A DNA stretch of 64,000 bases from an uncultured Prevotellaceae bacterium (GCA_902779455.1 CACZBS010000001.1:1-64000); one strand, 5' to 3'; counted from the stretch's first letter, positions 1 through 9,333 are shown. The notes: generated by a model from the letters alone, not told the origin. A program made the numbers and translations.

Positions 1-135
1 AGATGGAGCAACTGGTTATAGCACGTCAATTCCTTTGCGTGCCAGTCACCATGATATTTGGCAACCAGTTTGTCGAACTGATACCGTGGTATGTAATCCC
101 ACTACTTGGGAGAAAATATAGCGACCGATGTTCAT
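1..135 (-). pseudogene. IS4-type transposase N-terminus (DUF4372-like), frameshifted, cut by window edge
   Basis: Reading leftwards from an ATG at 135, the frame gives MNIGRYIFSQVVGL and then runs into a stop. Dropping one C at about 93-96 restores IPRYQFDKLVAKYHGDWHAK and then ELTCYNQLLH up to the window edge. This pattern (FSQ, LIPR, FD.LV.K..GD..AK..TC.NQ) is the N-terminal DUF4372 domain typical of IS4-group transposases in Bacteroidota. A -7 box (TAACTTTG) sits just upstream at 156-163. The rest of the gene lies outside the window, so it cannot be told whether the element is otherwise intact. The extra base makes the copy probably inactive, unless it is a sequencing error. Confidence 0.6.
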
Positions 136-155
136 AACAATGCAGTTTTAGGTTG

Positions 156-163
156 CAAAGTTA
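156..163 (-). promoter_or_regulatory. -7 box of transposase gene
   Basis: TAACTTTG on the minus strand matches the Bacteroidota -7 consensus TAnnTTTG and lies 20 bases before the transposase start codon. A TTTG lies 17 bases further upstream (181-184), slightly closer than the usual 19-21. Confidence 0.4.
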
Positions 164-282
164 CCCAGTCAATTTCAAATCAAAAAAATCAAAGAACGCT
201 CTGAAACCCTTATAAACAAAGGGATATTTCGTATTTAATTAAAATTTATCGCACCACTAATATTATAATACATTATAGATAC

Positions 283-320
283 AACAACAGCAACAATCGA
301 ATGTGATTGTAGCTGTTGTT
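283..320. repeat. 16-bp inverted repeat, 6-nt loop
   Basis: Arms AACAACAGCAACAATC (283-298) and GATTGTAGCTGTTGTT (305-320) pair at 15 of 16 positions around GAATGT. No clear T-run follows on either strand, so a terminator role is uncertain. It may be part of the insertion sequence boundary. Confidence 0.5.
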
Positions 321-563
321 ATATAGGTATTACTACATGTAGTTTATCGAATGCTTACAATTAATCCTCATGATGACATGAAGTGCCTGATCTTTAAGTG
401 ATCATATCTCTCATGCTTCGCCCGCAGAATGGTGGTGGCCACAGGCAGGGCGGGATGGGGTGGAGGACAATCGTGTATCGTTTAGAATGTAAGAAAAATT
501 CGCATTATTTCTACTAATTTTTATAACTATTTGATAATCAGATTATTTGTAAAGTAATAATAG

Positions 564-645
564 AGAAGCGGTGCTTTTCGAAGCGAGAAGCGGTGCTTTT
601 CGATGAAAGAAGCGGTGCTTTTTGGCGAGAAAAGCACCGCTTCTT
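564..645. repeat. 22-bp tandem repeat x3 plus one inverted copy
   Basis: Units start at 564, 586 and 608, an exact 22-bp period, each opening with AGAAGCGGTGCTTTT. An inverted copy (AAAAGCACCGCTTCT, 630-644) pairs with the third unit to form a 15-bp perfect stem with a 7-nt loop. It lies about 107 bases past the stop of the minus-strand GH-D operon and could end that transcript. A related motif occurs at 13648-13706. Confidence 0.7.
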
Positions 646-751
646 CCATGTGTATAGTGGTCGTTGTAAAGATAATTCGTAACTTGGCAATAGGAAATTC
701 ATGCCGATTGGCTGTTGTCCAACTCAATTACCGAAGCCGTGTGGCGTGGGC

Positions 752-2992
752 TTATTTGCTGTTGAACAATTTCCCGTCGGTGATGTAGAGGCCCCTCCGC
801 GGTTGACGGAGGAGGCGGCGGCCCTGGAGATCGTAGATGGATTGAGACTCGAAGGTTGACGATTGAACGTCGCTGATGCCTTCGGCGTATGACTTCTTCT
901 CTATGCGATAGATGCGGGCGTCGTAGCCCGGGACGTTGTAGCGCAGGCCGGTGGCGGTGGGGGCGATGGCCTCCTGCATCCATAGTTCCTTTATCGCTCC
1001 GACGTTCTGCGCCTCGAGGCCGAGGTCGGCAAAGGGTATCTCTGCGGTCTGGGGCATCACCATCTGATAGTTGAGCACGGCCAGATAGACGTAGCGGTCG
1101 GTCTCGTAGGTCATCAGATGCTCGGCTTGCGTGCCGTTGGCTGAGGCGTTGCCATAGACGGGACGGAAGGAGCGGCAGGTGCGCGGAATCTCGTTGACGT
1201 CCTCGTTGGTGAGCAGGTCAAGTGCACGGGCCTGCGATGTGGCGTAGTAGTTGGGACGCGTCTGTCCGTCGTCGTGGAGGGTGACGTTGGGACTGAAGTT
1301 GTCGCCCGTCAGGAAGGCGCCCACGATGGCGCCGCTGGTGATGCGGGCGCGGTTGGCCCCTTCGGGCTGGATGCCGCCGGCCTCCTGGCGCATGCACATC
1401 ACCATGTGGTCGGGGTCGTTGGCGACGTAGACCTGCGACAACCACCAGCCGTAGCTGGCGCAGTTCATGACGTACTGCGTGCTGCCCATCGTCCCCCATG
1501 CGTCGCACGAAATGCGGCGGCCGTGGGCATACTGGTAGGGGAAGGCAGGCGAGATAGAGAGGTCGATGTAGATATTGTCGCCGGTGCGCTTCATGAGGTA
1601 GGCCATGCCGATGTTATAGGCCTGCAGGCCCGTGTAGCAGGTGTCGGCATACCAACGGTCGGCCTCGATGGCGCCGTTCGACTGGAAGTCGCACTTGAGG
1701 TATTCGATGCCCCACTGCTTGAACTTGTTGACCTCGCTCAGCATGAACATCTTCGTGCCGGGATGCGTCGGGTCGAGGCAGTAGGCGCCGTCGATGACCT
1801 TATAGCGGCCACCCACTTTGAGGGCCAGGTCGCGGAATCGATAGCGGTTGCTCGTGCCAGGGACGGTGCTCTGCAGGTCGCCGAATCGGCAGAAGGGTCC
1901 GTAGTAGAGGCCGGGTATCATGTTGTTCTCGCGGCAATAGCTGACGAACTGTCGGATCTGTGAATCGCTGAGGTTGTCGTTCCACCAGGCGTCGAGGCTC
2001 ATCACGACGCGCCCTTGCAGGTCGTGATAGCCGTGGGGCACGAGGTTGTCGCGGATGAAGTCGGCACAGTCGATGACGCCCTGATAGGAGATGTCGGTCG
2101 ACTGCACGCCCCATGAGCTCCATCCGTAGGGCACGCCGCCCGCCCATTCACGTCGTGGCGCCACGCGGGTGCAGGCCTGTCCGAAGGTCTCCATCCCCAG
2201 GCGCCAGTCGTCGTAGAAGCCCACGACGAATCGCGAGGAGCGGACCGTGTCGGCCACGACGGCGCCGTGGGGCATTGAGCGTCCCTCGCTCTGGATGGTG
2301 TCGTGGGAGTGGCTGTCGGTGTAGCCTGAAATGAGTGTCAGTTCGTCGAGGTTGTAATAGTCAGTCCCTTTGACGTGGATGGCATTCTTCCAGTAGTAAT
2401 GGTCGACGGCGCCGGCGACGAGGCCCTCGCGGCTGACGGAGTTATAGATGGCCGTGGCCGAGTAGGAGTCGGTGGCCGTGCCGCGCAGATAGTTGGAGGC
2501 ATAGCGTATGAATCCGTCGTTGTCGAAGGGCACGAAGAGCACGCGGTTCTTGTTGTCGCGAGGCATGAAGTTGGTCCGCGTCTCGCTCTTCAGCGGGGCC
2601 AGATAGTTGCACGTCGTCTTGCCGTCGGCCTTGGTGACGCCGAGCGAGACCACGAAGTAGGGCAGAGCGTCGTAGAACGCAAAGGTCTGTATGAACTTTG
2701 CGCCCGAGGGCATGGTGTAGGTCAGGGTGTGTTGTCGGCCCGGGCCGAAGCAGTCCGCAACGTCCTTTTGGTCGTGGCTGACGGTCTCGGCCTCGTGTGA
2801 ATGGATGGTCAGGCCGTCGAGCGATGCTTCGCAGTAGGCGTCGGCCATCAGCGTCCGTCCGTCGAAGTTGATGGTCAGTCGCTTCGATTGTTCGTCGAGG
2901 CTGATGTTCCATTTACCGCCACTCATTTCGGTGGCTCCCATTGACGTCAGCATAGCCGCGAGGCCGAAGACTGTCAGAATCGCTTTCTTCAT
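752..2992 (-). CDS. Secreted clan GH-D glycosidase (GH27/GH36-like, putative alpha-galactosidase)
   Basis: The 746-residue product has a signal peptide (MKKAILTVFGLAAMLTSMGA), an N-terminal beta-sandwich region (about 25-280) and a TIM-barrel with clan GH-D marks. These are WSSWG near 291-295, LDPTHPG near 406-412, EYLKCD with Asp435 as the expected nucleophile, and RRISCDAW with Asp497 as the expected acid/base. This clan hydrolyses terminal alpha-galactosides (some members beta-L-arabinopyranosides). It is the last gene of a minus-strand pair, 22 bases after the next GH-D gene. The C-terminus (IYDLQGRRL...RGLYITDGK) is the tag shared with other proteins of the locus, suggesting surface or secreted location. 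The substrate is inferred, and the family could be one not yet split from GH27/36. Confidence 0.8.
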   Translation of the reverse strand: MKKAILTVFGLAAMLTSMGATEMSGGKWNISLDEQSKRLTINFDGRTLMADAYCEASLDGLTIHSHEAETVSHDQKDVADCFGPGRQHTLTYTMPSGAKFIQTFAFYDALPYFVVSLGVTKADGKTTCNYLAPLKSETRTNFMPRDNKNRVLFVPFDNDGFIRYASNYLRGTATDSYSATAIYNSVSREGLVAGAVDHYYWKNAIHVKGTDYYNLDELTLISGYTDSHSHDTIQSEGRSMPHGAVVADTVRSSRFVVGFYDDWRLGMETFGQACTRVAPRREWAGGVPYGWSSWGVQSTDISYQGVIDCADFIRDNLVPHGYHDLQGRVVMSLDAWWNDNLSDSQIRQFVSYCRENNMIPGLYYGPFCRFGDLQSTVPGTSNRYRFRDLALKVGGRYKVIDGAYCLDPTHPGTKMFMLSEVNKFKQWGIEYLKCDFQSNGAIEADRWYADTCYTGLQAYNIGMAYLMKRTGDNIYIDLSISPAFPYQYAHGRRISCDAWGTMGSTQYVMNCASYGWWLSQVYVANDPDHMVMCMRQEAGGIQPEGANRARITSGAIVGAFLTGDNFSPNVTLHDDGQTRPNYYATSQARALDLLTNEDVNEIPRTCRSFRPVYGNASANGTQAEHLMTYETDRYVYLAVLNYQMVMPQTAEIPFADLGLEAQNVGAIKELWMQEAIAPTATGLRYNVPGYDARIYRIEKKSYAEGISDVQSSTFESQSIYDLQGRRLLRQPRRGLYITDGKLFNSK

Positions 2993-3014
2993 TTATATAA
3001 TTGTTTGATTGAGT

Positions 3015-5000
3015 CTATTCTGTTTTCTGAATCCTGTAGACCCGCACATCCTTAGCGGGAATCATGATGGCGGCGTCGAGGCTGACGGGCTTGTGTTCCC
3101 AAAGTTCCTCGACAGTATAGTTCGCCTCGGCGTCGAGCTCCATCAGCAGGCGGTCGAAGACGAACGGGCGTGGATTGTCGCCATAATTGAAAGCCGCAAC
3201 GACGACGGCGCCGTCCGTCTCCTGACGGATGAAGGTCTGCTCCGAGCGATCGTTGTCGCCCTGCAACGGACGGAACGAGCGGCCCGTGGCCAGACGGTTG
3301 ATGTCGGGGTTGGTCAGGAAGAGGCGGGCGCGGCTGATGGCCATTGTGTCGGCAGAGAAGTCGTCGCCGGTGATGAAGAGTCCGGTGATGACGCTCGACG
3401 TGATGCGGGCTCGGTTTTCACCCTCGGTGGCATCGCGCAGGACGACGTGGTCGGCGTCGTTATACTGATAGATGCGGTCGATCCACCATCCCCACGAGAG
3501 GGCGTTCATGGTGTACTCCGTGTCCTTGATCTTATTCCAGGCGTCGCAGGCAATGCGTCGGCTTTGGGCATACTGGGCGGGGAAGATGGGCGAAATGGAG
3601 AGGTTCAGATACATGTCCGAGAAGATGCTGTCGAGCAGATGCATGCCGTAGTTATAGGCCTCGGTGCCGGTCGTGATTTCAGGCCGATACCAGCGGTCGG
3701 CCTCCATGCGGCCGTGGGTCATGAAGTCCATCTTTACATACTCATAGCCACAACGGCGGAAGAGGTCGTGGGTCTGCTCCATCATGCGCTGCACAGCGGG
3801 GTGGGTCGGGTCGATGGCATAGGCCCCGTCGAGTTCCTGCGGCTGTCCGTTGGCGTAGAGGTAGACGTCCTTGTAGATGAGTCTCTTCCCTGTCTCTCCC
3901 GACTGTGACGGCAGGGGAGCCTCCGGATTCTTTCCCCAGTCGGTGAAGGGCGTCCAGTAGATGCAGGGCACTTGGTTGTTGCGTCGGCAGCGGTCGGCGA
4001 AGTCCTTCAGGTCTTCCTCCGAAAAACTGTTCCAGCCCGAGTCGAGCCCCGTGTAGAGCAGCCCGTCGGCGTTGGCAAACGAGCGGGTTTGCAGCTCGCG
4101 GGCAAAGAAATCGGAGACGCGCGTGGAGTTGTCGTGGTTCACCTTGAAAGCCAGGGCGCCCCACGAGTTCCAACCGACGGGCATGGCTTTCTGCCACGGT
4201 CGCGGACGGGCCGTAGTGGCATTGGCGTCGGCAAAGGTTTCCATACCCTGTCGCCAGTCGGTGAACAGACCGATCATCATGCGGGCCGAACTGACGCGCT
4301 GGCCTGAGACGGCGCCATGGCTGAGACGGTCGCGGGTCAGCTGGTCGGCCACTCCGCTGAAAGCCCTCAGCCGACGTGCCCCGTCGGTCAGTTCGACGGC
4401 GTTCTTCCATCGGTCGTGGTCGATGGCGCCAATGATGAGGCCATGGCGATTGCGCGTGTCGTAGATGGACGTCACCTCATAGGACCGCAGTGTGTCGGCC
4501 CGCTCGGTGGTCGAACTGAAACGGATCCAGGCGTCGTTGTCGAAAGGCACGAAGATCCGACGCCTGTCCGGATTGCTGATGAGTGTGTCGGTCTGTTCGA
4601 CCACGATGGGGGCCATATAGTTGGTGCTGACGCCCTCAGCCGACTGCAGGGCGATGTCGGTCAGCACGTATTGGTCATAGATGCTGAACGTCTGTGTCAG
4701 TGTGGGCAGCTTTTCGTCGGTGTAGGTGATGGTCCATCGCCGACCCTGTCCGTAGTCGTCGCTGATGCGCTCCTGACTGAACGAGCGATGGCCGTAGACA
4801 GAAGATCTGACGATGCGGTCGTCGAGCCGGTATTCGGCTTGCAGACCTTGGGCTATGCTGGTTGTGCCGTGGACGATGCTGACGCCACGGCCGCTGTAGG
4901 TGAGAGCCCATTGTCCTTGGGTGACACGTTCGCTGCCGCGACACCCGCTCAGGACAATGGGGAACAGTGTGATAATAAGTGTCGTTCTGAATGATTTCAT
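3015..5000 (-). CDS. Lipoprotein clan GH-D glycosidase (putative alpha-galactosidase)
   Basis: I start at the ATG at 5000 because it gives a lipoprotein signal (MKSFRTTLIITLFPIVLSGC, lipobox LSGC). The frame is open further up to 5174, but that part is AT-rich and crosses the promoter. The 661-residue product is a paralogue of the neighbouring GH-D enzymes: GWNSWG near 276-281, AIDPTHP near 395-401, EYVKMD with Asp425 as likely nucleophile, RRIACDAW with Asp486 as likely acid/base. It lacks the C-terminal tag of its neighbour and ends soon after the barrel and a short beta domain (VRVYRIQKTE). It is first in the two-gene operon behind an HTCS-type operator and -7 box, so it is probably induced with the locus. 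Confidence 0.8.
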   Translation of the reverse strand: MKSFRTTLIITLFPIVLSGCRGSERVTQGQWALTYSGRGVSIVHGTTSIAQGLQAEYRLDDRIVRSSVYGHRSFSQERISDDYGQGRRWTITYTDEKLPTLTQTFSIYDQYVLTDIALQSAEGVSTNYMAPIVVEQTDTLISNPDRRRIFVPFDNDAWIRFSSTTERADTLRSYEVTSIYDTRNRHGLIIGAIDHDRWKNAVELTDGARRLRAFSGVADQLTRDRLSHGAVSGQRVSSARMMIGLFTDWRQGMETFADANATTARPRPWQKAMPVGWNSWGALAFKVNHDNSTRVSDFFARELQTRSFANADGLLYTGLDSGWNSFSEEDLKDFADRCRRNNQVPCIYWTPFTDWGKNPEAPLPSQSGETGKRLIYKDVYLYANGQPQELDGAYAIDPTHPAVQRMMEQTHDLFRRCGYEYVKMDFMTHGRMEADRWYRPEITTGTEAYNYGMHLLDSIFSDMYLNLSISPIFPAQYAQSRRIACDAWNKIKDTEYTMNALSWGWWIDRIYQYNDADHVVLRDATEGENRARITSSVITGLFITGDDFSADTMAISRARLFLTNPDINRLATGRSFRPLQGDNDRSEQTFIRQETDGAVVVAAFNYGDNPRPFVFDRLLMELDAEANYTVEELWEHKPVSLDAAIMIPAKDVRVYRIQKTE

Positions 5001-5024
5001 GTGCAATGAAGTTTGATGCCGCTG

Positions 5025-5032
5025 CAAAATTA
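5025..5032 (-). promoter_or_regulatory. -7 box of GH-D operon
   Basis: TAATTTTG on the minus strand fits TAnnTTTG, 24 bases before the start at 5000. There is no TTTG at -33, as expected of an activator-dependent promoter. The operator at 5115-5124 ends 82 bp upstream. Confidence 0.5.
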
Positions 5033-5050
5033 TTAAATAAAAACCATTAT

Positions 5051-5103
5051 AAAGGCGCACATCTGCGTCATTATTTGAGAATAATGTGGCAAAATGCGCC
5101 TTT
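5051..5103 (-). terminator. Nested hairpin after the HTCS gene
   Basis: Outer arms AAAGGCGCA and TGCGCCTTT (9 bp, perfect) enclose an inner stem CATTATT / AATAATG with loop TGAG. It begins about 50 bases after the HTCS stop, and on the minus strand it is followed by a T-rich run. It probably ends the regulator transcript before the GH-D promoter. Confidence 0.45.
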
Positions 5104-5114
5104 TCGCCGATGGC

Positions 5115-5124
5115 TGCGACATTT
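5115..5124 (-). promoter_or_regulatory. Putative HTCS operator (GH-D operon)
   Basis: AAATGTCGCA on the minus strand, inside the longer match AGAAGAAATGTCGCAGCCAT. The same core occurs upstream of four other promoters in the window. Spacing to the -7 box is 82 bp. Confidence 0.5.
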
Positions 5125-5154
5125 CTTCTATTCTTTGCAACGATGAGCCTTTTG

Positions 5155-8100
5155 TTATTCTTTCTGGTTGGCAAACTCCTTGGGCGTCATGCCGAACTGT
5201 TTTTGGAAGAGCTTGATGAAGTAGGAGGGCGAGTTGATGCCCACCATCTCGCACACCTCGTTGGCGCGGTAGCCCCGCTCGCGGATGAGCTCGGCGGCCT
5301 TCTTTAGTCGGATGAGCCGGATGAAGTCGATGGGGGTCATGTCGCTCACCTCTTTGATCTTGCGGTGCAGGCTGGAACGGCTCATGCACATCTCGGAGGC
5401 CAGCTGCTCGACGTTGAATTCCGACTGGCGGATGTTCTTCAGGATGAGCTCGGTGATGCGGCCGATGAACTGCTCCTCAGTTTTCGAGATGCCGCTCGAC
5501 TGCACGGGCAGATAGGGCTTCTTGATGAAGCTCTCGCGTTCGCGCTGGCGGTTGGTGAGCAGCGTCTCCACCTGGGTCAGCAGATGAGCGAAAGAGAATG
5601 GCTTCTCGATGTAGGCATCGGCACCGGCGCGCAGACCCTCCAAGCGGCCGGCGAGCGTCTGCTTGGCCGTGAGCATGATGACTGGTATGTGACTCGTCTC
5701 GATGCCCTCCTTCAGTCGGCGCGTCATCTCCAGACCGTCCATCTCGGGCATCATCACATCCGTCACGATGAGGTCGACGTGCTCTTTGTGGGCTTTGTTC
5801 AGTCCTTGCACACCATTCTTTGCACGTACTACATTGTAGTGCTTCTGCAATCCCTCGGCCACCATGGCGAGCACCTCCTCGTTGTCTTCGACGATGAGAA
5901 TCGTGGAAGCGCCTCCCATGACCTCGAGAGGCATCTCCGTCGGGGCGCTGTCGGCAGTGACATCAGATGTCTTTTCCTCGACCGGTGGCTCAGGCGTTTC
6001 TGCTGCTAAGATGTTTGTCTGCTTCAGAGGCAGCGTCAGCACAAACTCGTTATATTCCGACTGCGTGTTGACGTAGAGTTTGCCGCCGTGCATTTCCGCT
6101 AAGGAGCGTGCCATGGAGAGACCCAGTCCAGAGCCGGACTGGCTGTGGGAATCGTCGAGACGGGTGAAGGGCTGGAAAATCTCTTCGGCCTTGTCAGGAG
6201 GAATCTGATGTCCGTCGTTCGTGACGCGCAATTCCATCTGTTCGTCATTCTTGCGGGCTGTCACTTGTATGAACGTCTCGCTGTACTTGCGGGCATTGTT
6301 CAGCAGGTTGCTCACAATCTTGGTCACTGCCTCCTGGTCGGCCTGCAGCATCAGGTTGTCGTCTTCCAGGTCGAGGCTGATAGTCTTGTGCATGCCGCTG
6401 ATGGTGGGTTCAAAGCGGGCGACGATGCTCTCCAGCAGTTGAGCGAAGTCAACGTTTGAGACGTCCAGCTGTAAGCTGTTCGACTCCACCTTTCGGAAGT
6501 CGAGCAGCTGGTTGATGAGGTTCAGCAGCCGGCGCGTGTTCTTCTCGATGGCACCGATGTTTTTCTGAAGCGCCTTGTTGCTGTTCACTTCCAGTTCTTC
6601 CCTCAGATTCTCAACAGAGCCGTTGATGAGGGTGAGCGGGGTGCGGATCTCGTGGGTAATGTTAGTGAAGAAGTTGATCTTGGCCTGCAGCAGCTGCTTG
6701 TCCTGCTCCTCGCGGAAGTGGGCCTCGCGAGCTTTCATTTTCTCCGTCTGACGTCGCTGCATGAACCGATAGACAAAGTAAGCCATCGTCATGAGCAACA
6801 GGAAGTAGACGACGCGAGCCAGTATCGATGACCACCAAGGGTGGCGCACGTTGATCGTCAGCACGGTCATGTTCTGCGGGTCACCGACGGGCCGTACACG
6901 GAAAGTGTACTTGCCGGGCTGCAGCTGCGAGTAGTTGATGTTCAGTCCCGTCTGAGTGGTGGTCCAGTCGTTGGTCAGTCCTTCCATCTGATACTCCAGG
7001 TAGCGGCTCTCGGTGCCTGAGAAGTTGAGCGTAGAGACGTCGAAGCTGATGCTGCCTACGTCATGGGGTAGGGTAATCTCGTGTGTATGCAGGATGTTGG
7101 TGGTCAGGATGCCGCCTTCTTCGGGCCTCACGTCGGCCTCATTGACGCGCAGGTTCGTGATGAAGATGGGGCTCGTGATGCTGTCTTCCTCGGTCAGACG
7201 CGGTTCAAATAAGATGAGTCCGTTGGTGCCGCCAAAGAGGAAACTATGGTTCAGGGCCTTGGCCGCCGACTTATAGTTAAACTGATTGCTCAGCAGACCG
7301 TTGCTGCTGCGGTAGACAAGCACTTGGCGGGTGGCGGGGGTGAAGCGCACCAATCCTTGGTTCGTGCCGAACCACAGATTGTTCTCTCTGTCCTCCAGAA
7401 TCCTGTAAGCGACGTCGTCGGGCAGTCCGTCGGCCTTTGAGTAGCGCGTCCACTGGCGGGTGTCGAGGTCGTAAGTGCAGATGCCGCCGCGGTCGGTCGA
7501 GAACCAAAGCTTCTGGTCGTGTGTGATGGTGATGGAACTGATGCCATTCGAGCTGATGCCTTCGGTGGCTCCCTCCTCGTAGATGAACTGCTCGGCGCGG
7601 AAAGTCTTCGGGTCAAGACGGAAGACGCCGCTGCCCATGGTGGCAATCCAGATGTTGCCGTCGCGGTCCTCGGCCATGTCCTGCGTGAAGATGTCGGGCA
7701 GGGTATTGATGCGGGTGAAACGCATACCGCTTGATCGCAGGTAGACGCCACTGCCCGAACCGAGCCAGACGTTGCCGTGGCTGTCGTGGAGCAAGGCGTA
7801 GACACTGCCCTCGACGTCGAGTCCCAGCTGCTCAGGCGAGTAATGTACGACCTTGTGTGTGAGCTTGTTGACCACGTCGAGACCATTCTTGAAAATGCCC
7901 GACCATACGTCGTCGCCCAGTTCCATCAGTCCCAATCGGTTGGAGCCGCCCTTGTAGATAGTGACGGGCACCTGCTCGATGGTCTGTGTCGCCGAGTGGA
8001 AGATGTTGAGCCCGCCTTCCTCATCGCTGATCCATACGTCGCCGTCGGCCGTGAGCAGCATGTCGCGCAGCCGTTTGGAATGAAGCGAGTTGGGTGTCCC

Positions 8101-9153
8101 CATGGGCAGGTAGCTGGTGAACTGCATGCCCTGACGCGGCAGATAGCAGACGCCACTCATCATCGTGCCCACCCAGAGGCCGCGGTCGCGGTCCATATAA
8201 AGCGAATAGATAAGGTTGTCGCTCAGTCCTGACGGCAGGATGTCATTCTCCCGGATGATGGTCTCCGTGCCAGCGTGCTCGTTGACGATGTAGAGCCCGT
8301 TCTGTGTGCCGACGAACAGGTCGTCTCCGTCGACGGTCAAGGCCCTGATGACCTTATAGTGGACGTTGGGAGCCTGTACCTCGGTCAGGATGTTGGTCGT
8401 GGGATTATATTTCATCAACATGCCCTCGTGCTCGCCGACGATGATCCAGTCGCCCTGCTCGGCCATGACGTAGATGTTCTTCCCGGCCAGTGAGTGGCCG
8501 TCCTTGTCCTCCAGCATCTGCCACAGTTGTCCGGTCTTCTGGTCGAGACGGAAGAGGCCGGCGCCGTTCGTGCCGAGCCAGATGTCGCCGTTCGCACGGA
8601 CCAGCATGCACTCCGGGTTGTTCAGATGCGACGACGAGGCATCCTTGGCTGTGCGATACATCGACATGTGGCCCGTCGCAGGGTTATAGCGGAAGGCTCC
8701 TTCGTTGGGTGAGACGACCCAGATGCAGCCCTGGTGGTCGCCTGTGATTTGTGCAATCCAGTTTTTTATCTGCACCCCCTCGTCGGTGCTGACGTCGAAG
8801 AACGTGAAGCGCTCCGTCATGGGGTCCATGATGTAGACGCCGCGGTCAGTGCCGGCCCACAGACGGTGCTGCGCGTCCTCATAGAGCGCCGACACGTTGT
8901 GGTTGCCAGAGCCGCGTTCGAGGTCGTCCACGTCGTAGCGTTTCACTTGCCGTCCGTCCCAGCGGTTCAGTCCGTTCTTCGTCCCGAACCACAGGAATCC
9001 CCAGTGGTCCTGCACGATGGATTTGACGCACTGCTCGCTCAGTCCCTCGTTCGAGGCGATGCGCGTAAAGTTGTAGTTGGCCCCAAAAAGCACGTCCGGC
9101 GCGAGAGCCAGCACGGCGGTGAGACACAAAATGACGATACGTTTGAAAGCCAT
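5155..9153 (-). CDS. Hybrid two-component system sensor/regulator (HTCS)
   Basis: A 1332-residue inner-membrane protein joining sensor, kinase and DNA-binding parts. After a signal peptide, about 14 beta-propeller-type repeats (WFGTKNGL, WAGTDRGV, WVGTMMSG, WIATMGSG, 30-650) and a Y_Y_Y domain (about 695-770) form a periplasmic glycan sensor. A membrane segment spans 773-797. The kinase has NITHEIRTP with phospho-acceptor His834 and ATP lid GSGLGLS (1007-1013). The receiver has LIVED and TDVMMPEMDG with Asp1132. An AraC-type helix-turn-helix closes the protein (1245-1330). Family knowledge: HTCS proteins bind a released oligosaccharide and switch on their own locus. It has a full consensus promoter, and the AAATGTCGCA sites nearby are its probable targets. 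Confidence 0.95.
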   Translation of the reverse strand: MAFKRIVILCLTAVLALAPDVLFGANYNFTRIASNEGLSEQCVKSIVQDHWGFLWFGTKNGLNRWDGRQVKRYDVDDLERGSGNHNVSALYEDAQHRLWAGTDRGVYIMDPMTERFTFFDVSTDEGVQIKNWIAQITGDHQGCIWVVSPNEGAFRYNPATGHMSMYRTAKDASSSHLNNPECMLVRANGDIWLGTNGAGLFRLDQKTGQLWQMLEDKDGHSLAGKNIYVMAEQGDWIIVGEHEGMLMKYNPTTNILTEVQAPNVHYKVIRALTVDGDDLFVGTQNGLYIVNEHAGTETIIRENDILPSGLSDNLIYSLYMDRDRGLWVGTMMSGVCYLPRQGMQFTSYLPMGTPNSLHSKRLRDMLLTADGDVWISDEEGGLNIFHSATQTIEQVPVTIYKGGSNRLGLMELGDDVWSGIFKNGLDVVNKLTHKVVHYSPEQLGLDVEGSVYALLHDSHGNVWLGSGSGVYLRSSGMRFTRINTLPDIFTQDMAEDRDGNIWIATMGSGVFRLDPKTFRAEQFIYEEGATEGISSNGISSITITHDQKLWFSTDRGGICTYDLDTRQWTRYSKADGLPDDVAYRILEDRENNLWFGTNQGLVRFTPATRQVLVYRSSNGLLSNQFNYKSAAKALNHSFLFGGTNGLILFEPRLTEEDSITSPIFITNLRVNEADVRPEEGGILTTNILHTHEITLPHDVGSISFDVSTLNFSGTESRYLEYQMEGLTNDWTTTQTGLNINYSQLQPGKYTFRVRPVGDPQNMTVLTINVRHPWWSSILARVVYFLLLMTMAYFVYRFMQRRQTEKMKAREAHFREEQDKQLLQAKINFFTNITHEIRTPLTLINGSVENLREELEVNSNKALQKNIGAIEKNTRRLLNLINQLLDFRKVESNSLQLDVSNVDFAQLLESIVARFEPTISGMHKTISLDLEDDNLMLQADQEAVTKIVSNLLNNARKYSETFIQVTARKNDEQMELRVTNDGHQIPPDKAEEIFQPFTRLDDSHSQSGSGLGLSMARSLAEMHGGKLYVNTQSEYNEFVLTLPLKQTNILAAETPEPPVEEKTSDVTADSAPTEMPLEVMGGASTILIVEDNEEVLAMVAEGLQKHYNVVRAKNGVQGLNKAHKEHVDLIVTDVMMPEMDGLEMTRRLKEGIETSHIPVIMLTAKQTLAGRLEGLRAGADAYIEKPFSFAHLLTQVETLLTNRQRERESFIKKPYLPVQSSGISKTEEQFIGRITELILKNIRQSEFNVEQLASEMCMSRSSLHRKIKEVSDMTPIDFIRLIRLKKAAELIRERGYRANEVCEMVGINSPSYFIKLFQKQFGMTPKEFANQKE

Positions 9154-9185
9154 GATTAGCAGTCTTATTTATATAAATCAGCGGA

Positions 9186-9216
9186 CAAAGGTAAGAAAAA
9201 AACACTGAACGGCAAA
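9186..9216 (-). promoter_or_regulatory. HTCS promoter, consensus -33 and -7
   Basis: On the minus strand TTTG (9213-9216), 19 bases, then TACCTTTG (9186-9193), matching the Bacteroidota consensus in both boxes and spacing. This is one of the few full-consensus promoters in the window, suggesting steady basal expression of the regulator. Confidence 0.7.
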
Positions 9217-9223
9217 GCTTTCG

Positions 9224-9264
9224 ATGTAACAAATGTCGCAGAATCGTGTTATTTCGTTTCATCG
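9224..9264. promoter_or_regulatory. Putative HTCS operator in the HTCS/GH36 divergent region
   Basis: Plus-strand ATGTAACAAATGTCGCA (9224-9240), core AAATGTCGCA at 9231-9240. It is followed by a partial inverted copy (TATTTCGTTTCATCG, 9250-9264, 10 of 12 of the outer positions matching). The core ends 93 bp before the GH36 -7 box and sits just upstream of the HTCS -33 box. Confidence 0.5.
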
Positions 9265-9333
9265 GGGGCCTTTTTGCAAAATCTCTTTTATTCTTTGCGC
9301 GCTCTGTCTCCACCTATTATTATTAAAATCCGC

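Larger units (their letters stand above)
136..751. other. Gene-free stretch between the IS remnant and the GH-D operon end
   Basis: No convincing gene is present. The first half is AT-rich and probably belongs to the insertion sequence end. It holds a hairpin (283-320). The GC-rich patch at 368-480 is open on the minus strand and ends in ATTILRAKHERYDH then LKIRHFMSS and a stop; it may be the tail of a lost gene, but nothing is recognised. Tandem and inverted 22-bp repeats follow at 564-645. Confidence 0.5.

Noticed and set aside
368..480. Possible C-terminal gene tail on the minus strand (ATTILRAKHERYDH...)
   Set aside because: Open and protein-like but too short and not matched to any family I know; no start visible.
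564..645. CRISPR-like spacing of repeats
   Set aside because: Units are directly adjacent with a 22-bp period and no unique spacers; the same holds for the 21-bp array at 21675-21755. No cas genes.
5001..5174. Longer N-terminus for the lipoprotein GH-D enzyme
   Set aside because: The extension crosses a terminator-like hairpin, the operator and the -7 box, and would bury a good lipoprotein signal.
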